NCBI GenBank assembly: GCA_003833135.1
Contig: QZLH01000126.1
Location: 92,203-156,202, forward strand
DNA from: Oehlia diaphana
Lineage: Eukaryota > Glomeromycota > Glomeromycetes > Glomerales > Glomeraceae
Direction: 5' to 3'
Length of the DNA: 64,000 bases
This document shows positions 52,101 to 62,672 of the stretch, one piece after another. How positions within the stretch are numbered: the first letter of the stretch is position 1; each line of letters opens with the position of its first letter. The notes under the pieces were generated by a model. That model did no database searches. It had not been told where the DNA came from and saw only the letters and a program-made list of their open reading frames with translations. Both the position numbers and the translations under genes were made by a program.

Positions 52101-54340
52101 TCATTAAACTATAAAAAGAATATAATGATTATTTTTATATTTATGGATATGGCACAAATATCATTTATCTATCGTTCCAAATCAAATGCATATTTCGATC
52201 CTCTTATTATGAAATACATACCTCATCAGTTTTAGAACTCTTATTCATAAAAACAGGATTGCTAACAAAATCATGTTTCGCTATAGGAAAATTAATGGAT
52301 CTTTTAATATTTGTTACAAAAAAAAAGACCTATACATATTGAAATGTGTTTTTTTACCTAAAAAATCCATAGTCCCTTTCATTAACTGATAAGAACTAAA
52401 TCCATTGGCTAACTTTTTTTCTCCATTATGACCCCCACCTTGTAACAAATATTTCATCAGCATTGACCAAACAAATCCATTAAATCCACTAGATCCATCT
52501 TCATCTCCACCAAATCCTCTTTGATTAAGCCAAACTTTAGCTAATTTACAAGCATCGGCGAAAGCAGCACATAATTTTGATTGTTTATAAAGATCATGTA
52601 GATTTCGTACATAATACATATCTGATAAAATTGCATTATTATATTGAGGCGTTGGTGGAAGATCAGAACCGGAATTTTGAGATTCATTTATCTCATGATA
52701 TGGTCGAACGTTGTTACGTGAAGGCGATAATCTTTTAGAGGGAAATGTTTCTGGTGAAATGCTTGGCAACACTCTAATCACACAATTCAACTTTGAGAAA
52801 TCTGTATCCGTATGATCTAATTTTAAATAATCTTTCGAATTTAATATTTAATTATAAATTCAAATTATTATATTAACATTGTAGAAATGTACTGACCCCC
52901 AGATGGTTTAAGTAAAAGGATAGGACGACGATTATCACCATCGAGTGTTCCAAATTCCACTTTAACATTCAACCCTAATTTATTGCTTTTTAGAGCAGCG
53001 GCTAATACTGCAAGATAATATGCCCTCTTATGAAAATATCTATAATTCATATAATCTTTCTCCTGAAATAATGACTAAAATAAAAAAAAGAAGAATTAAA
53101 CATAATATTGTTAAGAGAATACATGACTAAACATTGAAAATTTACCCGAGGCATTATAACAGCTACATCTACATTAAAACAATCTTTTCTGCGAACTACA
53201 GATTTCAAAGGATAACTTCCGACTAGGTAGAAAGCATTCGGTTTCTTAAAACCAAATTTGTACTTGATATCATTTGTAGGACGTGGAACCGGAAAAGGAA
53301 TGACAATCTTATGATGTTTTAACATTTTATCTGTGATCTCTGAAATCTATCAAATAATAATGTGTAAGTTCAACATTAAATAAAAATTTTTATTCTTACA
53401 ATTAATTTATTGACTTAATTTACCGTAAGTCCTGGTTCATTATCAATATTCTCAAATATTTGTTTTAACTTATGTAAAGCATTCTCCAAACGTATTGTTG
53501 CGCTGTAATCAATATTCACTTCAGATAAAAGTTCATCAATCTATTTAAAAATTTCGTATGTTAAATTTTATTTATAAATTTATAATATTGAAATATTAAC
53601 TTACCTGAAGTTTAAATATATTGGATTTAAATAAATCAGCAGTTTCTTTTAATTCTTGAATTTCTTCGTTAGTTGGAGCTTTAGTAATTGAAGAATTTTT
53701 AAATCCAGAATATTTATTATTAGCTACTCCTTCATCTGTTTCATTGTGTGACTCTTTCGTTTTTTCTTCGTTCGAATTATCTCGAATCTTTTGTAAAGAA
53801 CCTATTCCTGTATAATCTTCTTCCTCTTCATCATTTTCGATATAATCATCATCACCTTCTTCCTCTGCTTCAATATCCATATACTTGTCGTCATCATCAT
53901 CATCATCATCATCCGCTTCAATATCCATGTATTTATTCACATCATCGTCGTCGTTATCATCATCGTCATGATCCAGATACTTTCCGGCTTCAAGCAAATC
54001 AACATCATCATCACTTATAAAATCTACTTCCTGCTTGGAAATTTTTTTCGGCTGAGAAATTGAATCAGATTTTTTAGTAATTGATCGCTTTTTTGATGGC
54101 GGAGATAAATCATCATCATCATTATGCTTTGATTTCGAATCATTCGAATTGTTATTCTTGATTTTTTTTAAGAAAAAAGATTTAGATTTTTTAAATTGAT
54201 TTTTAAATTGAAATTTTTTTTTCGATTAGTACACGAAATAAAAATGAAAACGAGAATAATGGAATTAGTACATTATTTTTTTCCGATTCAGTATTAACAA
54301 AATTTGGATTTGATTTTCTTTTTCGTTTTGATCGAGCCAT
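49187..54340 (-). CDS. UTP22: Utp22/NOL6 (Nrap family) rRNA-processing protein
   Basis: A multi-exon minus-strand gene from MARSKRKRKSNPNF (54340) to ERLGNGLVEKIELKK (49187), roughly 1,200 residues. The N-terminus is a basic, then highly acidic low-complexity region (Asp runs encoded at 53600-54010). Nrap-family blocks follow: ISEITDKMLKHHKIVIPFPV; a nucleotidyltransferase-like start (PNAFYLVGSYPLKSVVRRKD); a KRAYYLAVLAA helix; KLAKVWLNQRGFGGDEDG with NGFVWSMLMKYLLQGG; and SIHIEEEFIETLCAVIYLSP with PWERPSSGFVGFLRVL. Utp22/NOL6 belongs to the UtpC complex of the small-subunit processome, acting in the nucleolus on 18S rRNA maturation. It is convergent with the glycosyltransferase-like gene, whose stop is 183 bp away. 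Confidence 0.93.
53850..53995. repeat. trinucleotide (ATC/GAT) microsatellite coding for Asp runs
   Basis: Repeated ATC/TCA units on the plus strand encode runs of up to about nine Asp in the Utp22 N-terminus, in two related blocks each containing the copied segment KYMDIEA. This looks like local duplication of an acidic unit. Confidence 0.8.
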
Positions 54341-55205
54341 AATTTAATTAAATTTTTATCGGGAGAAAAAAGGAGTTATTTTATTTTATTTATTTTTTTT
54401 TTATAATTATAAATATATTTAATAAAGAGAAAAAAAAATTCGTGAAAAAAAAATTTTTTTTCGATCAATCAATCATAAATGATATCTAAGAGTTTTAATT
54501 GGATGAAATCTTAACGTGGCGTAGTTTTAAAAATAAGTATAAATGTACTATATTTCTCAATTTTTGTAGCGAGGAAAATTCATTAGTATCATGTTTGGCT
54601 GGACTGTTCCATCAATATATAATTCACGAATAACAAATATTACGAAATTCTTCATTCGAATAGAAAATATTTCGCTACCGATGAACATCCACCTTTAAGA
54701 GGAACATTTTCAATGGTATTAGGTGATCCTGTTTAATATAAGGAGATATATAAAAAGATTAATAAACTTGAATTCGAGTATAAGAATGAATAAAATTTTT
54801 GACATTTATACCAGTCAAAATTATTCGTAGTATTCGAAAGATTGCGCGATTCTAAAGAAAGAAATTTAGTATATATAAACGCAAGCAAATAAATAAATAA
54901 AACAATTATGTGATACTTTCGAATAAGGACCCCAGTCATATTGTAGCTAAATGAGAGGAGTAAAATCCCTATTATTTGTTTTAGACACGATCTTAAATTA
55001 TTATACAAAAAATATCGAAATTTGCAACTACATGTCCTGACGTTTGACAAGGTGATTGATTTCAAGAAATTCTTTGAACAGTCATAGGGCGAACATGTGT
55101 TTGGTGGTCCACTAAGAAAAAATCTTTTAGTAAATAATCATTTCAAATCAATTTTTTTTGCAACACCTTATTACGATACAAGGTTTATCATCTTTTTTCA
55201 AAGAA

Positions 55206-55500
55206 ATTTTAGTGATGCCAAGTCGTGTATTTGTAGTGGATTTGGATTTGGTGGAATGTCTGGACTTCCGGAAGAGGGACTTTCTGCTGGCTGCTTTAAA
55301 GAAACATTATTTTGCATTGTATCTGTGCTAGGATTGCGAACTGATGTCGGTGCTGATGATTGAACAGGGGTTTGACTCGTTCTGCTTTACTCGACAGGAA
55401 AATTTGATGGATAGCATTGTTAGAAGAATTTTGGATCGTTAGAAAGTATCATTGGTAGTATAGACTTTATATCAATTGCTCGGCTGTTAAATTTAGTATT
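55206..55500 (-). pseudogene. Ser/Pro/Asn-rich protein relic
   Basis: The minus strand is open through TSQTPVQSSAPTSVRNPSTD, then TMQNNVSLKQPAESPSSGSP and DIPPNPNPLQIHDLASLKFL, ending in TGA at 55206-55208. This is a normal low-complexity coding composition. Upstream the frame continues only after a shift (QNSSNNAIHQIFLSSKAERV). It is a probable decayed 3' exon of a lost gene; the family is unknown. Confidence 0.4.
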
Positions 55501-56080
55501 GAAGACGGTAATGAATTGCCTTGTCCAAAATCTAGAATATCTTTAGGTATTTCTGCTACACATCTCATAAAATAATAGGAAAAAGAAAATATACCCTGTT
55601 TCATTATTTTTTTAAAAAAAGAAAATTGTTTAAATGAGCAGGTTTGTAAAAATTTTATTCTATTTATAATTAAGCCAAGCAATAAAGACGTGATATTTGA
55701 TTAAAATGACGGATATTTTATGATTGATTAAATTTTTTTTCTATTTCATTTGATCGAATCTTTTAAGTTGTACCATACACGGTATTACTCCCTCCCGTTT
55801 TTCGAAGAAAATTTGCGTCTTAGTGTGATCGTCATTATAATAATAGTTGCCTTTGCCAATACTTAAAAATCAAAAAATCAATTTATCTGCATGTGAGATT
55901 ACTACAAAGTACTAATACTGAATTGAAATCATTTTTAAGCGCACAGTCGAAAAGATTCACAGTAGAAATAATTACAAATCGTATGCTATAGTCAACCCAC
56001 GTTTTGCGAATATAAACAAGAAAACTGTATACTATATCTCAAGATTTTACAGAGTTGTCCATTCAGTTTTATTCAGTCAA

Positions 56081-56240
56081 AACTCCAATATATAACGATA
56101 TGCCGGGGATCCATATGAAAATCTTTGAAAAATATCGTTATATCAAAATTATGCCGATATTTATATGTTCTCACTTCTCACATATAGTGGGAAAGTAAAT
56201 TTTATCGTTATATGGAGTCTTTAATAAGATCGGTATATCG
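56081..56240. mobile_element. candidate miniature inverted-repeat element
   Basis: The left end AACTCCAATATATAACGATA (56081-56100) matches the reverse complement of the right end TATCGTTATATGGAGT (56203-56218) except for a 2-nt indel. The core ATCGTTATAT recurs internally at 56133 and a related CGGTATATCGAT at 56231. An inner AAATATCG/CGATATTT pair surrounds position 56145. There is no ORF. This fits a short non-autonomous DNA transposon, but no target duplication is evident. Confidence 0.45.
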
Positions 56241-56325
56241 ATTGTAATAACACTTTATAATTTTATTAATAAAATTAGGAGGTAATAAAATTTTATCTGT
56301 ACAAATTAATAAAATATGATTTAAT

Positions 56326-58656
56326 TCATATTGAAACTTCCATCATTTCAACGCACATTTTTAATGATACAAACATAATAATCTCATGATTTTCCTCAAT
56401 ATTATCATACATCTCTTCCTTTTTAGTTGTATTTCCTTCATTCTCAATCTTATTCAACATAAGTAGAGCTAATCGAACAGATTGTTCTTTAGTTTTAGTC
56501 ATAGGAAATATAGGAACATTCCATAGTGTATATTTATGTTCACCCTTTTGTTGAATACTTTTTATACATTGTGAAAGAACAATTTTGTGTACAAGAACAT
56601 TTTTATAAATAACCAAAGAATTAAAAGAATAGCTTGCTTTCATATCATCATTTGTACCAAAAATAAATGTAACATATCCTCCTTCTTTTTCCGAAAAGGA
56701 AGAAGTAGAAGATATTCCAGAAGATGTAATTTTCCTTAAAAATGATGTAAACATACATGTATAATTTGGAACTCTGATTTCTTTTGAAATTATTAAATCT
56801 ATGTTGCTTAATATACTCCACCCACCAATTATAATCTTCTTATTCTCCTCATTAGATGTTGTACTATGAATTTTAACATTATCCAAGATTATAGGTACGG
56901 ATTCTTCGAATGATACAATATTTTCATTTATTTGACTATTCATCATACAAATATTCCCCTTAATTGAATTTCTCTTATTTAACAATTGTCCTTGAGTAAA
57001 TGATACAATTCCAAGTTCATCTTTAAATTGAGGATCAACATTAACATTTATATATTCAAGCATAGTTCCCAAATGATAAAATTTTGAATTATTCAATATT
57101 AAAACGTTCAATTCCCTATTATCATATGAATAAAGCTTTTTTATTATTGTTAATTGAGCTTTTTCTAATGGTGTCATTTCTTGTGGTATAGAATGTGTTT
57201 CGAATTTAGTTTTTAAGAAATCTGACCATGCCTCTAATTCGTATGTTAATGGTTGAATTTCATCCAAGATCTGTCGAATATGTTAATTAGAAAATTTTAG
57301 TAATTAAAATAATTGAATAATAAATTTATACTTACCTCGAGAAATATTTTAATTGTGTTATAATCAAAGAAATAAGTACTGTCAGTATATACAAATTCGT
57401 TTCCATTCTAATGCAAAGTAAAAAAAGTAAATTATTAAATGAATTTACTTAAATAAAAATTAATATTCAAATAATAAATTTACATTATCTAAGTGAATAA
57501 TTTCTTTCTGATTTCTCATAATTTCAATGGATGGTTTATGTAAATATTCTTTACACAATCTAATTAAGCATTCACGATTTTTAGGTTGTCTCTTTATATC
57601 ATTTTGACATTGATTAAAATCATCTTGTATTTTGTATACACCATGTGTTGAACCAATGTGTAATGTAGATGGGTGAGCCAACGCTACTAATGATGTATTT
57701 TGCAAAGATGTTTCTTTCACTGTTATTAAAGATTTGAACATAGCATTAAAATTTTGTAAGAAAGAATAAAAAAAAGGGAAAGAAATTAATTATACCGTTA
57801 ATTGACATTAATTCAATTGTATCTGAACTAGTGAGAAATACGGTCTATTAAATTTATATGTACATAAAAAAACACTGTTAATATTAATAAATTAGAAATT
57901 AAAAATACGTAAATAACTAACCCCTTTTTTTAAATGTTTAATTAATTCAATATAAATAATTAATTTCAAATCAAATAATTCTACCCAATCTCGTTCTAAG
58001 AACAAAATTAATCGTAATTAATATAGATGGATGGATGGATGTCTCTGTCTCTGTCTCTTTAAATTACGAAATAATTACCTCTTGTTGAGTCACTGCTAAT
58101 TGGAACTTTCATAAATAATTTTCCTAATATACTAACATGAGGTAATCTTGTTGAATATCCTCCAGCATGAATTAGCAAAACTTTTTCTGTTAAAGAGGAT
58201 ATTTATATTTAGTAATAAGCTTATCATGCAGATGTAATCAAATTAAGAGTACTTACTTCGTTCTAAATTTGATCCATACTTGTTATAAAGGAACTTAATT
58301 GCCAACAATGTGCTCCCTCCACTACCGATTTGCATTCCAGGTGGATCCGCTATCACATGATATCTATATTGGAAAATTGTTGAAAAAAAGAAATGATTTG
58401 GTAAAGTGAAAATCAATCTTAAAAGAAAGAATATCAATATATACTCTAAATTTTCCAAATTTGGAATCTCATTATTTTCAAGTTTACGTTTTATTTGACG
58501 CTCATATAATAATTTTTGGTGTAAGTTTCCTGATGTTAATACAATTATATCCCAAAATTCTTGATTATTTATGCTTTTTTGTGAGAGTAGATTATCATAA
58601 TATTTTAAATTACGATTAAATGATTCATAAAGAGTATTATTATATTCATTGGCCAT
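56326..58656 (-). CDS. FPGT: fucose-1-phosphate guanylyltransferase (GDP-fucose pyrophosphorylase)
   Basis: About seven exons from MANEYNNTLYESFNRNL (58656) to the stop at 56326, about 600 residues. The nucleotidyltransferase motif DPPGMQIGSGGSTLLAIKFL, followed by VLLIHAGGYSTRLPHVSILG, is diagnostic of the fucose-1-phosphate guanylyltransferase / fucokinase family. VKETSLQNTSLVALAHPSTL, HGVYKIQDD, FVYTDSTYFFDYNT and a C-terminal left-handed-helix-like region with YINVNVDPQFKDELGIVSF follow. There is no GHMP kinase domain, so it is the stand-alone FPGT type. It makes GDP-L-fucose from L-fucose-1-phosphate and GTP (salvage, cytosol). An in-frame upstream extension to 58815 exists but crosses low-complexity KKN/F-rich sequence and is not favoured. 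Confidence 0.9.
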
Positions 58657-59478
58657 GTTTTTTTTAAATCTAAATTTATTTTTTTTAAAAAAAAAATCAA
58701 ATAAATAAAAAAAATAGGTATATGTATTCCGTAAGTTGTGTAACAAATCATTTTCAGCCGCATTTTGACAATGTGCATACATAGATTTCATCCCATCTTT
58801 TGAATGATAAAGCACTTAGATAAGCAAATATCGTCAATGAGAAATTCATGACCGAATTTACGCAATTTATTTCGATTTACCAAAATTGTCTTATAAGACA
58901 ATGATCTCTTTTTTAAGCGTATATCCGTTTAATATCTCTTTCTTTTCTAAATTTGGTATAAAAAGAATATATATTTTGAGAAGATACCGCAACCTAATAA
59001 ATCGTAATTATTTCTATGAAGTCTTCTGTCTTTAGATTCGCTTTTTCAAAATACAATTTACTTATCATAATGACATTAGCTATAATTATGCAATTCGGAA
59101 ATATACATATATATATATACATACCACATGGCATATATTACGATACGAACTTTCATTCGGAAAATAGCGATCCAACAATCTTTTACCTAAAAGAATACCT
59201 AACTAATTAGAGTTAATTTTAATAAAATTTTTTTATTGTTTACACCTTTTTTGTTCACTTCCCAAAATTAGTTAGACTTATTACACAAGCTCTAATTGGA
59301 GTTATGTATAAATATTGAGCGTAATTTTTTGATACAAAAAAAAAAAAAAATAAAATCGTTTAAATTCAAAGGAATCGAAAAGTTCATATATAAATCGTTG
59401 ATTGATTATAAGAAAAAATATATTTTTTTTCCTTTGAATCTTATTAAATAATTGATTAAAGATTATTTATACAAGACG
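58657..59478. other. divergent spacer FPGT / SmgGDS
   Basis: AT-rich upstream region of both genes, with a TATATATATA run near 59107 and a poly-A tract near 59338. The 59016-59210 frame is hydrophobic but lacks support. No other feature. Confidence 0.45.
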
Positions 59479-62400
59479 ATGACGGAAGATAATGGTAAAA
59501 TTAATTAAATTTATCATTACCTTATTGTAATGATTTAATAAAAGATGATAAACTTATGACATATTGCATCATATCTCTAGCAAATCAACTTGAAGAACTT
59601 GTAAAACAACTGAAACAACTTCATATAAGTGGTAAGTCTCCTTTTGATCTTATGATATTAATTGATCAATAATCGTTTTGAAAAATGATTTGATTTTCGA
59701 ATTGTTACAATTTAGAATTTGATCATGCTGTATTGTCAAATCTTCCAAATTTAATATCTGGCCTTGAGTCTTGTAAAAACATTATATGTGATAATACAAC
59801 GACTATCGACGAGAAAGAAAAAGCTTGGTCTCAAGTAGTAGAAACTGTTGAATTATTGGCAAATGCCGCAAAGAGTGGTAATTTTTAAGAGAAACGTTCT
59901 CTAGATATATAGTTTATATATTTTTTTTGATAGTAAAGCTTACATATTTTTTTTTTTTTTTTTGATTATAGACCATCCACGTGACTCTCTTGGCGCTTCA
60001 GGGGCTTTTGAGTTGATTGTTGCGTTCATGAATCTTAATGTTAATAATCGTCCTCATGTCGATTATCAATGTCTTCGTGCACTTGCAAATTTCTGTATAA
60101 CACATGGTAAGAATCAATATTCAAATTATCTTATTTTTATTTTAGTAGGTTAAAAAATTTTTCTTGTAAAAAAATTCAATTATCGGTATAGATGTGAATA
60201 GGCAGAAATTTATAGATATCGGTGGTATCGATGTAGCCCTTAACTGTTTAAAACAAAAAAAAGATTTAGAAACAATTCGCGCGTCTAGTGCAACATTATT
60301 AAACGCGGGACTTAATTATAGTATGTTATTTGTTTATTCGTTTATTGCTTCCAATACTTATCCTTTTTTAATCATGTTTTATATGTATTATATTTGTTTA
60401 CATAGATAACGTAAATGTTGGAATAGTAAATAAAGATGGTTTAAATATTTTGGCTGAAATTCTGGATCCTGAGCATGTGTTAAAAAAATATGATGATGAA
60501 ACCGCAAGAACATGTGTATATTTTGCTACTAGGGTTATAATAAATCTTATTGGAACAGGTTTGTAAATATTTGTTTAATTAAATTAATTTTATAATCAAA
60601 CCTAATTTTTTTTTCATCTTATTTAGCTGAAGGAAAGAGAGAGATCGGAAAAACAAAAATTATTACCTCTTTAGTTCAACTTTTAAAATATTCATCTCGT
60701 GAAGATGCTGTAGACGATGACGTTGATATATTAGAAAATGTGGTGGAAATTTTAGAAACTGTTGCCTTGGAAAGTGGTGTGTATATTAAATAGTAATTAC
60801 GTATTTTCATGTACTTTTATTAAATTATTTTTTTTAATGTGTTGTAGATGAAGTGCAACAAATTCTTGTACGAGATGAATTATTTACTTATTTATTGGAT
60901 TTCTTGGAATTTTCAAAACCTCCACTTAATTGTGAACAACGTATAATTAAGAGTTATGGAAGTTGTAAAGCTGCCGTATTGAAAGTTATTGTCTCTACGG
61001 CTATGAGTGGTAAGAAAAAAATCATGAAAGGTTAAAGAAATTAATTTTTTATGTAGATTTATTGATTTTTTATTCTATTATATAGATAGTAATATGGAAC
61101 CATTGTTTGGTGATGATGTTATATTGCAACGATTTCTTCAATGGCTTAATTCAGGTCCAGAACGTGATGATTTACAAATGTGTTCTGCTTTATCTTTGGG
61201 AAATCTTGCACGAAGTGGTAAATATAGTTTTCAGTTTTTCGATTTTCAAAATTGATTTATTAATTAAAAGTTTCCGTTGTTTTTTCTATACTATAGATAC
61301 GCATTGTACAAAATTGGTTCATCAATTTAAGATTGGCGAACCACTTGCAAACGTTTTAAAAACTTCGGATAATATCAAAGTGCAGCATGCTGTCATAAGT
61401 GTACTCAAGAATATATCACTGCCAGGTACATAAAGAAATTAATGAAATGCATATGTTATAATATTATTAACTTTTTTTTTTTAATTCTATAATTAGTTGA
61501 AAATAAGGCAATAATTGGATCGTTGGGAATTATTGGATTGTCAGCACCTTTACTAGAAAAAGACACTGTTCAACCTGTTCAATTAGGAGTTGTTGGAATT
61601 TTAAAACATTTATCATCATCTCAGAATAATAGTAGGTTACAAATTTTGTTTAAATAATGATTATATCAATCTGAATGAATATATTAACATTTCAAATATA
61701 TATGAAAGTTTCAAATTCTGTAAAGATTATTCTAGGAGAAGATCCAGCTGATACAGAGACACCAACCCCTCTAAGTCGATTATTATCTTTAATTAAGAGA
61801 ACAGACGAATTACCTGTTCGAAGTGAAGGAACTCGTGTTCTTGTTAACCTTGTAAAGAATCTTTGGAGTGAACTTCCTGACACAGAATCAGGTAATTATT
61901 ATTAGAAAGAGAAAGATTCTTTAAATAGCATATAAATTATAAATTTTTTCTTTTCAGGAGGAATTTCAATGAAAACTTTGCGGCAAAAATTGAATAAACT
62001 GGAAATAGTTGAACCACTTGTTATTATGGTTATAGAATCTAAATATCCTATACTACAAAATGAGGGTATAATTGCTTTAACGATATTATCAATGGATGAT
62101 ACTGCCAAAACTGGAGGCATGTATAATAGTCTCAAATATAATTTTCTTGATTAAAATTTACTTGTTATTAACATTTGAATCTTGAATTATAGAGTCAAAT
62201 ATTACTCTAGATTTTTTAACATCAAAGAAAGAAAAGACTCCTGCTGTTGTTGAAGAACAATCTAATGAAGAATCTACAACAGCCGCTTCATCTTCATCTG
62301 CACCACCATCACAATTATCTTCACCACAAATTTTAAATTTACTAAATGCTATAACTGATATCATCCTAAATGAAAAAAATACTTATCCTGATGAAATAAG

Positions 62401-62672
62401 AAGTAATGCTTGTATGTTTTTAGAGAAAGCTTCAAAAGCTTCTAGTGGTCACCGTAAGTACAATTCTAATTCTTTCTTTCTTCTTCTTTAATCCAATTAA
62501 TCCTTTACAAGATATTAAATTTTAATTTTAACTTATTAATTGTTTAGAAAAACAATATTTACGTCAGAATGTACCACCTGTAATAGAACCTTTAATTAAA
62601 AATATTGAACAAAATCCATTAAATAATAGATTAGAAGCTGACATTAAAAAAGTTTTAAAAAGTTTGGATTAA
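59479..62672 (+). CDS. SmgGDS (RAP1GDS1)-like armadillo-repeat protein
   Basis: Fifteen exons (59479-59494, 59545-59631, 59716-59877, 59972-60106, 60192-60320, 60406-60558, 60627-60776, 60848-61009, 61086-61217, 61297-61425, 61497-61631, 61709-61891, 61958-62116, 62193-62453, 62548-62672) give 705 residues. It is an all-helical armadillo solenoid with repeats such as RPHVDYQCLRALANFCITHD, DDLQMCSALSLGNLARSD, DNIKVQHAVISVLKNISLP, PVQLGVVGILKHLSSSQ and YPILQNEGIIALTILSMD. The repeat order and the NCEQRIIKSYGSCKAAVLKV-type insertion resemble SmgGDS, which chaperones and exchanges nucleotide on polybasic Rho/Rap GTPases. Every intron is phase 1, and one is GC-AG (donor at 62117). A Ser/Pro/Glu-rich linker lies in exon 14. 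Confidence 0.85.

Larger units (their letters stand above)
54341..56325. other. 2-kb spacer with relic and inverted-repeat element
   Basis: This lies between the Utp22 start and the end of the FPGT gene, both on the minus strand. It holds a poly-T/A-rich promoter region (54360-54480), a minus-strand relic (55200-55500), and an inverted-repeat motif cluster (56081-56240). The frames at 54733-55065 and 55097-55363 have no recognised content. Confidence 0.5.

Noticed and set aside
58657..58815. N-terminal extension of the FPGT frame upstream of the Met at 58656
   Set aside because: The added sequence is F/K/N-rich low complexity translated from poly-A/T spacer, and the internal Met start fits family length better.
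59016..59210. Small hydrophobic frame upstream of the SmgGDS gene
   Set aside because: It contains a (TA)n-encoded HIYIYIP tract, with no splice signals or recognisable domain.
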